Assembly (NCBI GenBank): GCA_022036555.1
Contig: CM039119.1
Location: 24,438,979 to 24,502,978 of the forward strand
DNA: 64,000 bases
Direction of reading: 5' to 3'
DNA from: Microstegium vimineum
Lineage: Eukaryota > Streptophyta > Magnoliopsida > Poales > Poaceae
The notes under the pieces are model-generated. The model saw nothing but the letters and a program-made list of their open reading frames with translations, did not search any database and was not told the DNA's origin. A program made the translations under genes and the position numbers. This document shows positions 44,716 through 54,903 of this stretch, piece after piece; within the stretch, counting starts at the first letter, position 1; every line of letters begins with the position of its first letter.

Positions 44716-47409
44716 TTTTTTTCGAAAGCGTACATTTGCATTTGCACGTGCTTCATTAAGTGGAATCAGAAAGTTTTACAATAGTCAGTGCTAGTCACGG
44801 CGAGAGGCCATATCTAACATTGAGGGCACACAAACACAAATCGTCACGGAGTGACGGAGCCATGACGTTGTACTAACTAGTAAACGGATTGCGCTACGAG
44901 GTAGGCATTCGCGGAGCTCTAGTCGGCCAGAGCGGAGGGCCGCTAGGTACCGCGCAGGGGGTACAGCAGCTCACGTATGGCCTCCTCTGTATCCGAAGAA
45001 ATCTCATCGCTGAATGCCTCATAGAATTGGGTAGCAACGGAGTCGTCGGGGACGTTGGTGACAACGTCATCCGGCCTATGCTCCCATTTATTGACCAGCA
45101 CGCGCTTTGCCTGCATCTCAGGATTGGGGTCGTGGAACACTGCTTTGGCCGCCAGTCGATCGCTACGGCGGGGGACCAGGGACGCCGGTTCCAGGCGAGT
45201 GGAACGACGCCGCGGCGCAATGGGTGCGAGGTCCACCTGAAGAGGCAGACATAGTTCATCGAAGAAGGCCGCCGCGGCTCCGGAGGGCGCGGGTAGCAGG
45301 CATTGATGGCGCCACAGGTGGAGTAGGCGTGTGCGAGGCCGGGGCACCCAGCTCGACGGAAGGCGTCGTGTCAGGAGAGGGCGCGTCAGCCTCAGGTGTC
45401 TGGGCCGTGGCGATTGGCAGGGCCAAGATGCCTGCTGTGTCCCAGGTGCACGGGTCGGAGCAGGGACGATTAGGTGCAGAGTCACGCACGAGGGCCTGCA
45501 CGTCATCATCATGGACCGGAAAAAACACAGCGTTGGTTTCAGGGTGGTCCAGAGGGGCTTAGCATGGAGCGACGGGTCGACATCCAACGCGGAGCAAATG
45601 AGGCTCCAAGGCGCCCAGGTAACAGTAGGGTGGTCAACGATGGAGATATTGAATTCAGCCTCAGAAGAAGGGGTGAACTCCATCCTGTGCACCACAATAG
45701 CCAGTGGGTCGATGGCCATCGGCGCAACGTCAACACCAGGACCGGCCACGGGTCCGAGTGTTTCCAACACAAGCGCATCAACAGCAGCATCGGAAGCCAC
45801 GAGCACGCCGGACGCAGGAATAGCCGCATGCGTTGACACACTCGTCGCGGAGGGGTCACCCGCCGCGGGTTCCTCCGGGGCGATGGTGATGGGGTCACAC
45901 GCTAGAGACTAAGTGCGGCACCAGCCACGACACGACGACGCCGGGACCCTGCCACTGGTCGATCCGCTTGGCCAAGGCGGCAGGCAATGGAGCCAACGAA
46001 CACAAAGCGGCATGGCATGAACGTGGTTCCCCGGCGCCCACCAGGACGAGGGGTGTTGTGCTCTGCATCAGTGCACTGGGCCGTCCGTGGTCCGTGCGAG
46101 CGTGTGGAGACGGAGCGAGCGGGAACGGTGTCGTCGAAGCCATAGCCTGATGACCGTCTATGTGGCGGCGGCAGCGCCCGTGGTGCGACACGACGGCGGC
46201 CGGCCACCTGAGCTGGGGATCTTCGCCGCTTTTTGGTTGCTTCGCCGGCAGCAGAGGGGGACGGACAATCCCTCAGCATGTGGTATTCGCTCCCGCAGCT
46301 GAAGCAGCACGGAGGAGAATTACACCTTGCCTTGATGTGGTTTTTGCTGCCACAGTTGAAGCACTTTCCGACCAGGTGATCAGGAACTGGCCTGGAACGC
46401 CTCGGTGGAGCGCGTCTACAGCGGTGGCTCTCAACTCGGCAAAATCCGTGCGCGTCCGAATTCGTGCGCGTCCTGGACGCCGAAAGCGCGCACCGGGTGG
46501 GTGGGGCGCAGGTGTCGCGCTTGCTCGAAGTGGAGGGGCCGGGAGGCTTGCTGGGAGCCTGCGACCGACGGGTGAGCTCAACGCGCAGCATCCATGAACC
46601 CGACTGGGTTCCCGCCCTGACGGCGACTGCGCTTACGGCGGCGACGCCTGCATCTAGCCACCACTGCCTTCCCTTGCCCACGGTAGGGGGGGGGGGGAAG
46701 GGCTCCGACTCGGAGGCTTCGGAGTCTATGAGGGACAGGCGCTCACCGTACGCCGCCGGGAAGGAGGAGACCCGCCGGCATGGGCGGAGGCGACTTCGTC
46801 GGCCCAAGAGCGGCGGGAAGCGGATCCGTGCTCCGCGGAGCAGCAGGCGTCACACTGGCGGTGTTGGGGCTCAACGTCGTCGACAACGGCGGAGCCCGCA
46901 GAGATCGAGCATCGGCCGCTCCAGATCCGGCAGCAACAAAGGCCGACGCGGCGGGACCCGGGGGCGGCGGCGTGGTTGGTCTCGTCGACAGCGGAGGGGG
47001 TGGGGGTGTCCGTGGAGGAGCCACCGCGGCGGATCCGGCGGGGGCCGAGGTGACGTTGCTCGGCGACGAGGCGGGACGCGGAGGCGGCGGCGTGGCAAGT
47101 CCCGTCGAAGGCGGATGGGGTGGGGATGGCCGTGGAGGAGCCACCATGGCGGATATGGCAGGGCCGAGGCGACGGAGCTTGGTGACGATAGTGGCACGGG
47201 AGGTGCCCCAGATCTGGACATAGGTACAGCGAGGAGAGGGGAAGAGGAGGGAGAGCGGGAGGGGGAAGTGGGAGGAGAGGGAGGGCTGGTTGTGGGCGCC
47301 GGCAGCGCCGGCGGGGAGGCCGTCAGGCGGAGCTCCCGCCCGCTGCTCCCGCGGGGGACCCACCAGGCCACCCGTTAACTGGCAAATGTATGTACCTTCA
47401 GGAGCCTCT
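44716..47409 (-). mobile_element. LINE-like (non-LTR) insertion, first ORF only
   Basis: The two ends share CATTGTATTTTTT (44709-44721 and 47410-47422), fitting a target duplication that overlaps a short poly(A) tail (the T run at 44716-44722 on the plus strand). The 3' end on the minus strand ends CGAAAAAAA, typical of plant LINE tails. The interior is GC-rich and codes a protein with two zinc knuckles, but has no endonuclease or RT. It is about 2.7 kb, too short for a full LINE, so it is an internally deleted or non-autonomous copy. Confidence 0.6.
44943..46807 (-). pseudogene. LINE ORF1-like protein with two CCHC zinc knuckles
   Basis: The first frame (46807-45902) contains two standard knuckles, CFNCGSKNHIKARC and CFSCGSEYHMLRDC, at about 46365-46275, following an Arg/Pro-rich part. 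The C-terminal part in the next frame (45839-44943) ends with APRRRSTRLEP, RRSDRLAAKAVF, QAKRVLVNKWEHRPDD and EEAIRELLYP. That ending resembles the conserved end of grass LINE ORF1-type proteins. A frame change near 45870 splits it. The Pro-rich region up to 47363 may be an N-terminal extension. ORF1 proteins bind element RNA. A captured host RNA-binding gene is the alternative. Confidence 0.55.
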
Positions 47410-48907
47410 CATTGTATTTTTTGATTTGATTTTGTAGAGGAAAATGACCAGAAAACATATGCATGACGTCCAGTGGTGTCATCAAGCTAAGAACCGAATT
47501 GGAGCAGTGCAGAGTCTCGTGCCGGTGCTTCAATGCGGCAGCCATTCTTGCGTTTGCGTGTGGATGGAGCACATGGAGCTGCACTGTCGTCTCGTCTATG
47601 GGCTGGGCACGGCGCCGAGGTGGCGGTGGCGCTGCAACAGCGAGGCGGCACACACAACAGAGAGGGAAAACGAGGGAGAGGGAAAGCGATGCTGGCCGAA
47701 ACAGTGCAGCGCACGGCCGACCTCCATTGCCGGCGGCGAGTAGCACATGGACGCACGCAAATCCGGCTCTAGAGGACACTATTGGGCACGGAGAAATGTC
47801 ATGGAGGGAGATAGGAGCATGGCGAACCCGATATGGGTGCGGGGAGCGGGCGCCATTACCGACGATGGAGCTCATCGGCAAAAGCTCCGGTGAAGGGCCT
47901 ACGGCCTCAATTCGATTCGGGAGAAAGACTGGGAGCAAGAGGATACGACGGCGACCCCGTACATGGTGTTGGTTTAAGCCGCGAGGGCATGGTGGTGGCA
48001 CAGGGCGTGGCCCAGCGCCTCGGTACAGGCGGCATTATGACGGAGACCTCTCGTGCTTGAAACAGAGAGAGAGAGAGCAGGCGAGAGAGCTACTGGAGGG
48101 TTCCTTACCTCGCCGCGAAGCCGTTGGAGGTGGTCTAGTAACCAGAGAAACTTCCGGGAAGGAGACCGATAGCGGCGGTCGAGCGCGGCAGCGGCTATGG
48201 CGGGTACGCTCGATGGCGACGGCGCTCGTTGGTTCTAGACCGTGCGGCGCTAGGGTGTAGGGAGGAGCAGAGAGGAGCGAAGAGAAGGGAAAGGGAGCGG
48301 CGTGTCCCTTATTACGCACAGGAGAGAGAGAGAGGGAGCCGGAGAGCGAGTGGGGACTGGGGAGAACGGGGCAGGAGCGGCGGTTGCAGAGAGCAGAGCA
48401 TCTGCTCGTGAGAGGGGGAGGGAGGTTTGGGGAAAGGACTGACGAGCGGGCCCCGACGACAGAGAGGGAGAGGGAGAGCAGGCGGTTGCCACAGCGCACG
48501 GGACTAGGCCGGCCTGCTGGGCCTAGCACGGAATGAAGGGGCAGAGGGAGAGAGCGAGCCCAAGGGGAGGGAGGGGGTTGGGCCTGCGGGAAGTGAAGGG
48601 GAAGTGGAACACCAAGCGGGCCTTTGGGACAGATAGGAGGGAGGAAAAGTTTTGACTATTTTCTTTTATTTCCAAATCATTTTTGAATTGATTTTTTGAA
48701 AGATTTTGGATCCCTTTTGATTTGGTCGAAACCACTCATCACAAAAAAGAAAATGCAAAGGCATGAATTTACAAACATGTTTATACACTTTATGATAAAT
48801 TTTAATTTAATGAAAACTTTTATTTTTCCTATGTTCCATGAGCACAAAAATTCGAAAATAAAACATTTTATCTCTATTTTGAAATAAGCAAATTTTAGGA
48901 TATTACA

Positions 48908-48923
48908 ATTCTACCCCCTTAAG
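48908..48923 (-). other. Polypurine tract of element E
   Basis: The minus strand reads CTTAAGGGGGTAGAAT directly before the LTR start TGTAATATCC. Confidence 0.7.
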
Positions 48924-49042
48924 ATGAATCTCGTCCTCGAGATTCAAAAAGACCAGAGAAAAAGACAAAGATGTTCTTTAAGAAACAAAGATTACAACTG
49001 ACTTGAAAACAAAGGCTTTGAGCTAGAAAGCACAACAAAACT

Positions 49043-50704
49043 TTATATGACATCCTGAGTGCTCGGATGTTGCTCGGACGGATCATCTGCATAAGTGTTA
49101 TCATCTATTGTATTGAGCTCTTCCAAAGGTTTTACTTCCTCAACATTGACATCTGAGAACTCACATCCCACTTTACTATCCTTTGTGTTCCCACTTTCTA
49201 GTAGGTCATCCTCATATTCCACATATGTAGGTTGCATCCCTTGATACTCAATTCTTTCTCCTTTTGGACTCGTTAGAAGCACTGAACATTGGGCAGGATT
49301 AACAACTCCCTTACAAGCAGTGAACCATCCCCTTCCAAGGATAACATCATTGTCATGAAGTCCAAAACAATAAGGTTTGTCCTGAAGTTTACCCCATTTA
49401 TCTGAAGACTAACTTTTGGGCATATGCGGTTCGCTTTCACTTCACCTCCGAGAGAATTAACTATCACTGGTTTCCTTATTGGAAGCTTAAGCATCTTTTG
49501 GTCTTCAACGAACGTGTTAGAGATGAACGAGTGTGAAGCTTTGGGGTCAAACAACACTAGAGCAGGAGATGAGTTTACTGAAATGTAACCATACACAACC
49601 TCCTTAGCTCCATGAGTGGTAATTATATTGTTCAACCTTACTTGGATGTACTTTCTCTTTACTTTACTTCTTTGCTTTTGCTTCTTTTGAACACTATATT
49701 CTTGGTTCTGTTGTTGTTGATCTTGACATTGATTGCTCTCGACAATCATTTTCATAAGATTCAGTCTCACCACAATCGTAAGGTTCCTCACTAGCAGGAG
49801 CGTTGGCCTTCATCATGAAGAGGGTAGGCGGTGGCAAACATGGCTCTTGAGAATTGAAGTGTTGTACTTCATCATTGAATTGTTGATACTGATCTTGATC
49901 TCTACTTCCAAGCAGATTCATTGGGTATGACTCAGTTTCTGTTTGTGTGGCAAAATGGGGATGAGTGTTTCATGGGTGGTGCTGAAAGTCAAACTTTCTC
50001 TTCTTCTCTTCTATCTCTTGTCGCTTGTTCTCAATTGTAATTGATTTGTCTATTAATGCGTGATAGTCAACATAAGCAACAGTCATCAGTTGCAGTTGCA
50101 AACCATCATTCAGTCCTTTTAGAAAGCATTTTTGCTTCTTAGCATCACTATCCACTTCTCTTGGAGCATAGCGTGATAACTGAGTGAACCGATCACGATA
50201 CTCACATACTGACATTGATCCTTGCTTAAAGTTGAGGAACTCCTCATTCTTTATTACCATTAAACTATCTGGAACATGGTAAGATCTAAAATCATTCTTG
50301 AACTTTTCCCAACCAATATGATTTATATTTGGTTGATCAATTTGCAATAATTCCCACCAGTCTAAAGCAGCTCCTTGAAGTTGACCGGATGCATAAGGCA
50401 CCTTCTCATGGTCATCACATTGAGCTATGTCAAGTTGGCGCTCCACACTTCTAAGCCAATCATCAACTTCTAGTGGATCACTTGCATGAGAGAATGTCGG
50501 TGAGTGTCCTTTCATAAATTCGCCACATTTGTCAGTAGGTGATGCTTGATTGTGATTTTTCAAAGAGTTTTGAACAAGAATCTACAACAACTGAGTCTGT
50601 GTTGTCAAAACTTGCTCTATAGTTGAAAGATTTGACAATGGTGGATTAAGATTGGTAACATTCCTTCTTGTAGCCTCTGAAGTACTTTTCCTATTGGCAA
50701 CCAT
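49043..50704 (-). pseudogene. gag and protease-like region of element E
   Basis: Gag opens at ATG 50704 and meets a TAG (likely CAG) near 50583. It continues with the capsid run DPLEVDDWLRSVERQLDI, QLQGAALDWWELL and FLKGLNDGLQLQL (50563-49970). A TGA lies near 49970, then a Gln-rich linker, then a frame change to the protease-like part (49791-49273). The protease active site, normally D-S/T-G, reads LFDPKASHSFIS, so the catalytic triplet is lost. The last frame (49282-49043) is acidic and unrecognised. No RT motif follows. Confidence 0.7.
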
Positions 50705-50796
50705 CTATTGTCAACACGTATGTGTTAGGATTCAGTTATTCATAGCATCCTTAAATGTACCTTCTTCATATGACAAGATAGCGCTGATAGCAACAT

Positions 50797-51623
50797 AGAG
50801 ATGAGAGAAAACCAAACCATAAGGATATCCGATTCTTGCAATTGAAACTAGAACGAAAGAAACTTCATCTTGCATGGCTACCCCCCTTAAGAAGGATCAA
50901 CAAGGGGATACCATTATTAGATAGAACCTTTTCCTGGGTGAGTTATAAAGGTGTTATGTCATCTAGTAGGAATGCATTTGCAAAGGTAATAACAACAACT
51001 CAATTTTTCTCTGGGGCATGAAAACAGCAACGCAGTAAAAGAGACATATAGCTCTTGTTTCATTAATCCAATGATGTTGTAGCTTATATCGTTGGAAAGC
51101 TGGTGAAATTTTCTACAACTTTCATGTAGCACACTTTTCCAGATTCTGTAGTTAAGCTAGCCAAAAATAGTGAACAACAGAAACTATTTCAGGTTTTAGA
51201 CAGCACACATCCATCGTCTTGTGATTTTATAGCTCCCAAAGAAAAACAACTATCAGAGTGATTTTTGCGGTCAGAGAAAGATATAGAAGTGTACTTTTGT
51301 CCAGGATTTTTCCATGATTTCTTATCATCAAAAGAAAGAGATATAAAGTGATAAAGACAGGTTGCTCCAAAAGACAAGATAAAGAAAGACAAGAGATAAG
51401 AGAAACCCAACTATTTACTACATTAGGCCTTTAAACTAAATTAAGTTATGGAAGAATTCCATAAGATCATTGCACTCATTACACATATTCAACTCAAGCA
51501 TTAGCATAAAGTCAACCAATCAAACACTAAAGGTTCACAAGGCACACAGACTCGACTTTTGCTACTAGCATTTTATTACACAAGGGACATAAACTCCTAA
51601 CGAGGTGACTGATAACAAGAGCT
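50797..51623. other. Unassigned AT-rich interval
   Basis: No gene is seen. It should hold the missing 5' LTR of element E but does not match 42417-48907. The stretch about 51055-51180 (TCGTTGGAAAGCTGGTGAAA and nearby) resembles leader sequence of plant retrotransposons, but I cannot assign it. Confidence 0.35.
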
Positions 51624-51824
51624 TCATTCATGTTGCGTGTCGCTAACACTGGCTGACGATAGTCCAATAGTGACTTGGTTGCTCCCATGGTTCATTGGTT
51701 GCATCTTCTGCCGGCAAGAATATGCATAGTGGCCCTCCTGTTGGCAACGATAACACACTCTCCGGGCTAGATCTTTTGTAGTGTCATGCTTTTCAGAATT
51801 GTTGCTTGGTGTGTTCTTATATTT
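51624..51824 (-). pseudogene. Orphan zinc-knuckle fragment
   Basis: A 66-codon minus-strand frame contains ARRVCYRCQQEGHYAYSC, a perfect CX2CX4HX4C knuckle, and ends ASVSDTQHE before a stop. It starts after a stop at 51825, so it is the 3' end of a larger broken frame. The knuckle is of gag or nucleic-acid-binding type. It lies between element E and the truncated LTR of element G and matches neither. Confidence 0.5.
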
Positions 51825-51829
51825 TTAGA

Positions 51830-52876
51830 ATTGTTTACCCACTCAAGGCTAGGAAGGTGGATGGATGCACACTTGTCACAACTAATCACCCTAGGAAGGA
51901 AGAACAAGCTTTGGATCTCACAAATCTCTTCCTCACTAGGCTCTTGGTCTCTCAAGAACTCTCTCAAGCTTCCTTCAGCTGAAACAATGGCCAAGAGAGT
52001 TAACTTGGACGAGATGGGAAACTATATATAGCCCCCACCTTCCAAACTAGTCGTTATGTGCTTTTGCACTTTCCTACGAACAGTCGGACCGGACCACTAT
52101 CGGGTCCGTGGGACCAAACACCATGGTCCGGAGCTCACAAACCCAATAGAGACTTCACTGCTCAGAGGACCTCCGGACTATGGAGCTCAGCACTGGACGA
52201 GGTTCGACGCTAAATCTGACGTTCTGAACCTTACTGTTGTGCATCGGACTAGCCGTCGGACTAGTCCGGAGCCTCTCCTTCGGCTCGGCTGCAACTCACA
52301 AGCCACCGAACCAATCACCATTGGTCCGGAGCCCTCCAGACAGGTTGTCTGGAGCTCCTTTCTCTACTCTCTACCTAAGACAGGCCGGACAACCTCCAAT
52401 GGTCCGACGCCTCTAAGGCAGACTGGTTCGGAGCCTCTCTGACCCCCTTCTTCACTACTTTTCACTAAATCTTGTGAAGGGGTTTTGCTCCTACCATCCC
52501 AAGGATTGTTTGTAGGTTATCTAGGACTAGGTTTGACAAGTGTGCATACACCAACACTCCTTAACTCTCCTAGGTCAAGCTACTAATCTCATACCCCCCT
52601 TAATTGTACGGCCAAAGGAAAAAACAAAACCCTAGTCTATACTTAGTGCCCTTCTCACACCATAGTGGCACTAAGGACTAGCCTAGTCTTCAACCTTGAG
52701 CTTCATCCTTTGAAAACCAAAATGAAATCCATCTTGGGGGCATGAATAACATAAAGCCCATTCACTTGCCATCATATATGACTTAACTAATCAACTTTTG
52801 CCTCTGCAAAACACACGTTATTCATAGTGATCTAGCATTATCGTTCACCAAAACTATTGGGGCCTAGATGCTTTCA
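51830..52876 (-). repeat. 3' LTR of element G (copia/SIRE-like), left end truncated
   Basis: The right end GATGCTTTCA matches the TGAAAG start of the F LTR in inverse orientation. On the minus strand it starts TGAAAGCATC. GGTCCGA and GGACCA words are repeated between 52085 and 52440. A promoter box, CTATATATAG (minus strand), is at 52022-52031, then the transcribed part runs left and stops without a TG end near 51830. The same word pattern in U3 occurs in the LTR at 59026. Confidence 0.65.
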
Positions 52877-53324
52877 ATCTGCCCCTTTTTGGTGATTGAT
52901 GACAATACAAGCTCGAGTATAGAATATGAGTTGATTTTGATTTGGTTTTCATGACTTGAATTGAATAGGCATGGGTTAGTGATAAGAAAGACATATACAT
53001 GCCTAAACCATTCAAGCCATTTTCAGCAAATATAGAGATATGAATTGATATTAAGTACTTGAAAGGATATGCTATAGCCACCAAAATATCAGAGATTAGC
53101 AATAGCATAACCAAGTGCATGACATAAAGATATAGAATGAAGCACACATGTCACAACTATGTCCAAGAGTCTCAAGCATCACACACATATAATACAATGC
53201 AAGAAAGTGGTAAACATGATGCATGATAGAGTATAAACACAATCAAAGAATGAATCCTACTAGCTCCCCCTGAAGCTAGCATACTTGACTATCCCTCTCC
53301 CCCTTTGGCATCTAGCACCAAAGT
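52877..53324 (-). other. 3' non-coding zone of element G
   Basis: The polypurine tract CCAAAAAGGGGCAGAT (minus strand, 52877-52892) lies against the LTR. More purine boxes, AAAGGGGGAGAGG (about 53300) and CAGGGGGAGCTAG (about 53260), repeat it. SIRE-type elements are known for such multiple tracts. No gene is seen. Confidence 0.6.
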
Positions 53325-54815
53325 CTACAGATCTGAAGGCGAGGCTAGAGCAGCCGGGCCACAAGGAAGGCACTCAAACTCTAAATAGTCATCATTATCA
53401 ACTGCAGCTGCACCCTGAGTAGCTGAAGCTGGAAGTGAAGCGGCTGGAGTGAGCTTAGAAGTGCCTGGAGCTAAGGTGCCTGCCTGCCCTGCCACTGAAG
53501 AGTTTGGAAGTGAAGCTAGGGCATTAGTAGGAGTATCCTCTGACACTGAAACTACCGGTGCCACTGGAGCGGAGGAAGCCGGTCGTGCCTCTGGCACTGA
53601 CTCAACTGGAGTCTCGTGAACCAGTGTCTGCTCTGGCTGAACTAGCAACGAGGTGACGGCTATGGCATCTGTCTAGATAGCTGCCGGTTGTGTAGAAACT
53701 GCTAGGCCTGGCCATCTTGAGCTTCCTCAGACGAAGCAATTGACGAGCGGTGCTGACCTGCCGTCTGAGTGAGGGGCTCTGTATCTAAAGCTCTGTCTCT
53801 ATCTGCTCACAAGTAGGGGACAGCTGGCCGGTGATATCACTGAACGATACTGAAAGATCTCTAGTAGTCATACCTAAAGACACAGAATCTGACATCGGAG
53901 TGAAACCGGTGGTAAGGGGCGTGAACTGCTGAGTCAGGCCAAGAGTGTCCAACCACTGAGTGACCTGTGTAGCTGGTGACTAGAACGGGGTGGTCAATCC
54001 GGCACCCAGAAGTCCACTGGACTGTATGGCTAGGGTGGGAATGACAGACGGTTCGGCTGACACCTGAGGGGCCACTGAAGGACCAACGGACTACTATGGG
54101 GCCACGAAGGGGCCAACGGGCTGAACTGGGGCCATTGAGGGGCCAATGGAGTGAGAAGGTTGCGACCAACTCATCAGCTAAATCTAAGGGGCCCTGGGAA
54201 CTAGAGTGGAGGGGTACCGGTCCATCTCATCATATGCTACATGAATGCCAAACTCTGAGCCTGGAGTGCCTGAGACTAAAGCTGGAGCTGCTAAGACTGT
54301 AACTACATCTCCAAATCCTAGCACTAGAACTCATCCTAACGCTGCTGCACCTGAGTGACTGCTAATAGCAAAGACCCCTGCTGCTCCTGCATACGGTCAA
54401 TAATCTTCAGCACAAGTGGGTCGGAAGCGGGTGATGAACCAGAACCTGAGCCACCAGCCTCGACGTCATGTGCCCATGGGGGCACAGGAGGAATGGGCTT
54501 GTAGTCAGCGTTTGAGCTGTATGAAGAAGTTTGAACTATAGCACCCTCAGCCTCCTGAATGTCAAGGCCCCTAATCTCTACCCGCTCGACTCCTCTAATA
54601 GTCTCATCTTGGGCATCCATGTCATCCATATCAGCGGGAGCTGTCCTAAGTCTGACTTGACAAAGAGCTCGACTACCCAAGCGATTGTCAACTGAAGAAA
54701 GCACCCTATACTCTAAGAAGACTGTCTGTGAACGCTCATACTCGTCAAAGATCCCAAGGTGTACTCTCACAAGCTTCATAGCAATCAAGAAGCTGATCCA
54801 GTGAGCATATGACAT
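53325..54815 (-). pseudogene. Element G coding region, C-terminal part, unrecognised product
   Basis: The frame 54815-54336 starts MSYAHWISFLIAMKLVRVHL and continues with a hydrophilic part and a Gly/Ser run (GGSGSGSS). Before the ATG the same frame reads ISDEIKAWR then a TAG, so it is internal to a longer protein cut by element F at 54884. It ends with helical KIIDRMQEQQGSLLLAVTQ. Further frames (54169-53861, 53648-53325) are Pro/Ala/Ser-rich. I recognise no enzyme motif. This looks like the gene of a non-autonomous copia-like element. Confidence 0.45.
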
Positions 54816-54903
54816 CTAACGCCAGGCCTTGATCTCATCTGAAATCACGTCCTCAATCTTTGAAATGATCAAGTCAACCACATCGAGTTCAATCTATTAT
54901 CGG

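Larger units (their letters stand above)
42417..48907 (-). repeat. 3' LTR of element E, split by a LINE-like insertion
   Basis: Left end TATCACACCCGG (probably once TGTCACACCCGG), right end GATATTACA; on the minus strand it starts TGTAATATCC. The LINE-like insertion 44716-47409 lies inside. 42420-44700 is AT-rich with no gene. 44409-44440 is a perfect 16-bp tandem repeat (GTAACTTAAACGGGTC twice). 47423-48660 is GC-rich with GAGAGA runs and is probably the promoter half. Long open frames in the GC-rich part have no protein features. Confidence 0.6.
42417..50796 (-). mobile_element. Element E: Tekay/Del-like gypsy element lacking pol
   Basis: A minus-strand element with a very long 3' LTR (42417-48907, about 3.8 kb without the LINE insertion), a polypurine tract at 48908-48923, gag-protease coding (49043-50704) and a decayed initiator-Met-type PBS near 50781. 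RT, RNase H and integrase are missing: protease coding runs almost straight into the polypurine tract. No matching 5' LTR follows the PBS, so the right side is truncated. The Tekay/Del call rests on LTR wording (TATCACACCCGGTTTTAAAG), the PPT form and the gag type. Confidence 0.62.

Noticed and set aside
44889..47378. Long plus-strand frames opposite the LINE-like ORF1
   Set aside because: They are Arg/Gly-rich shadows of a GC-rich minus-strand coding region. The minus strand has the two zinc knuckles and the conserved C-terminus.
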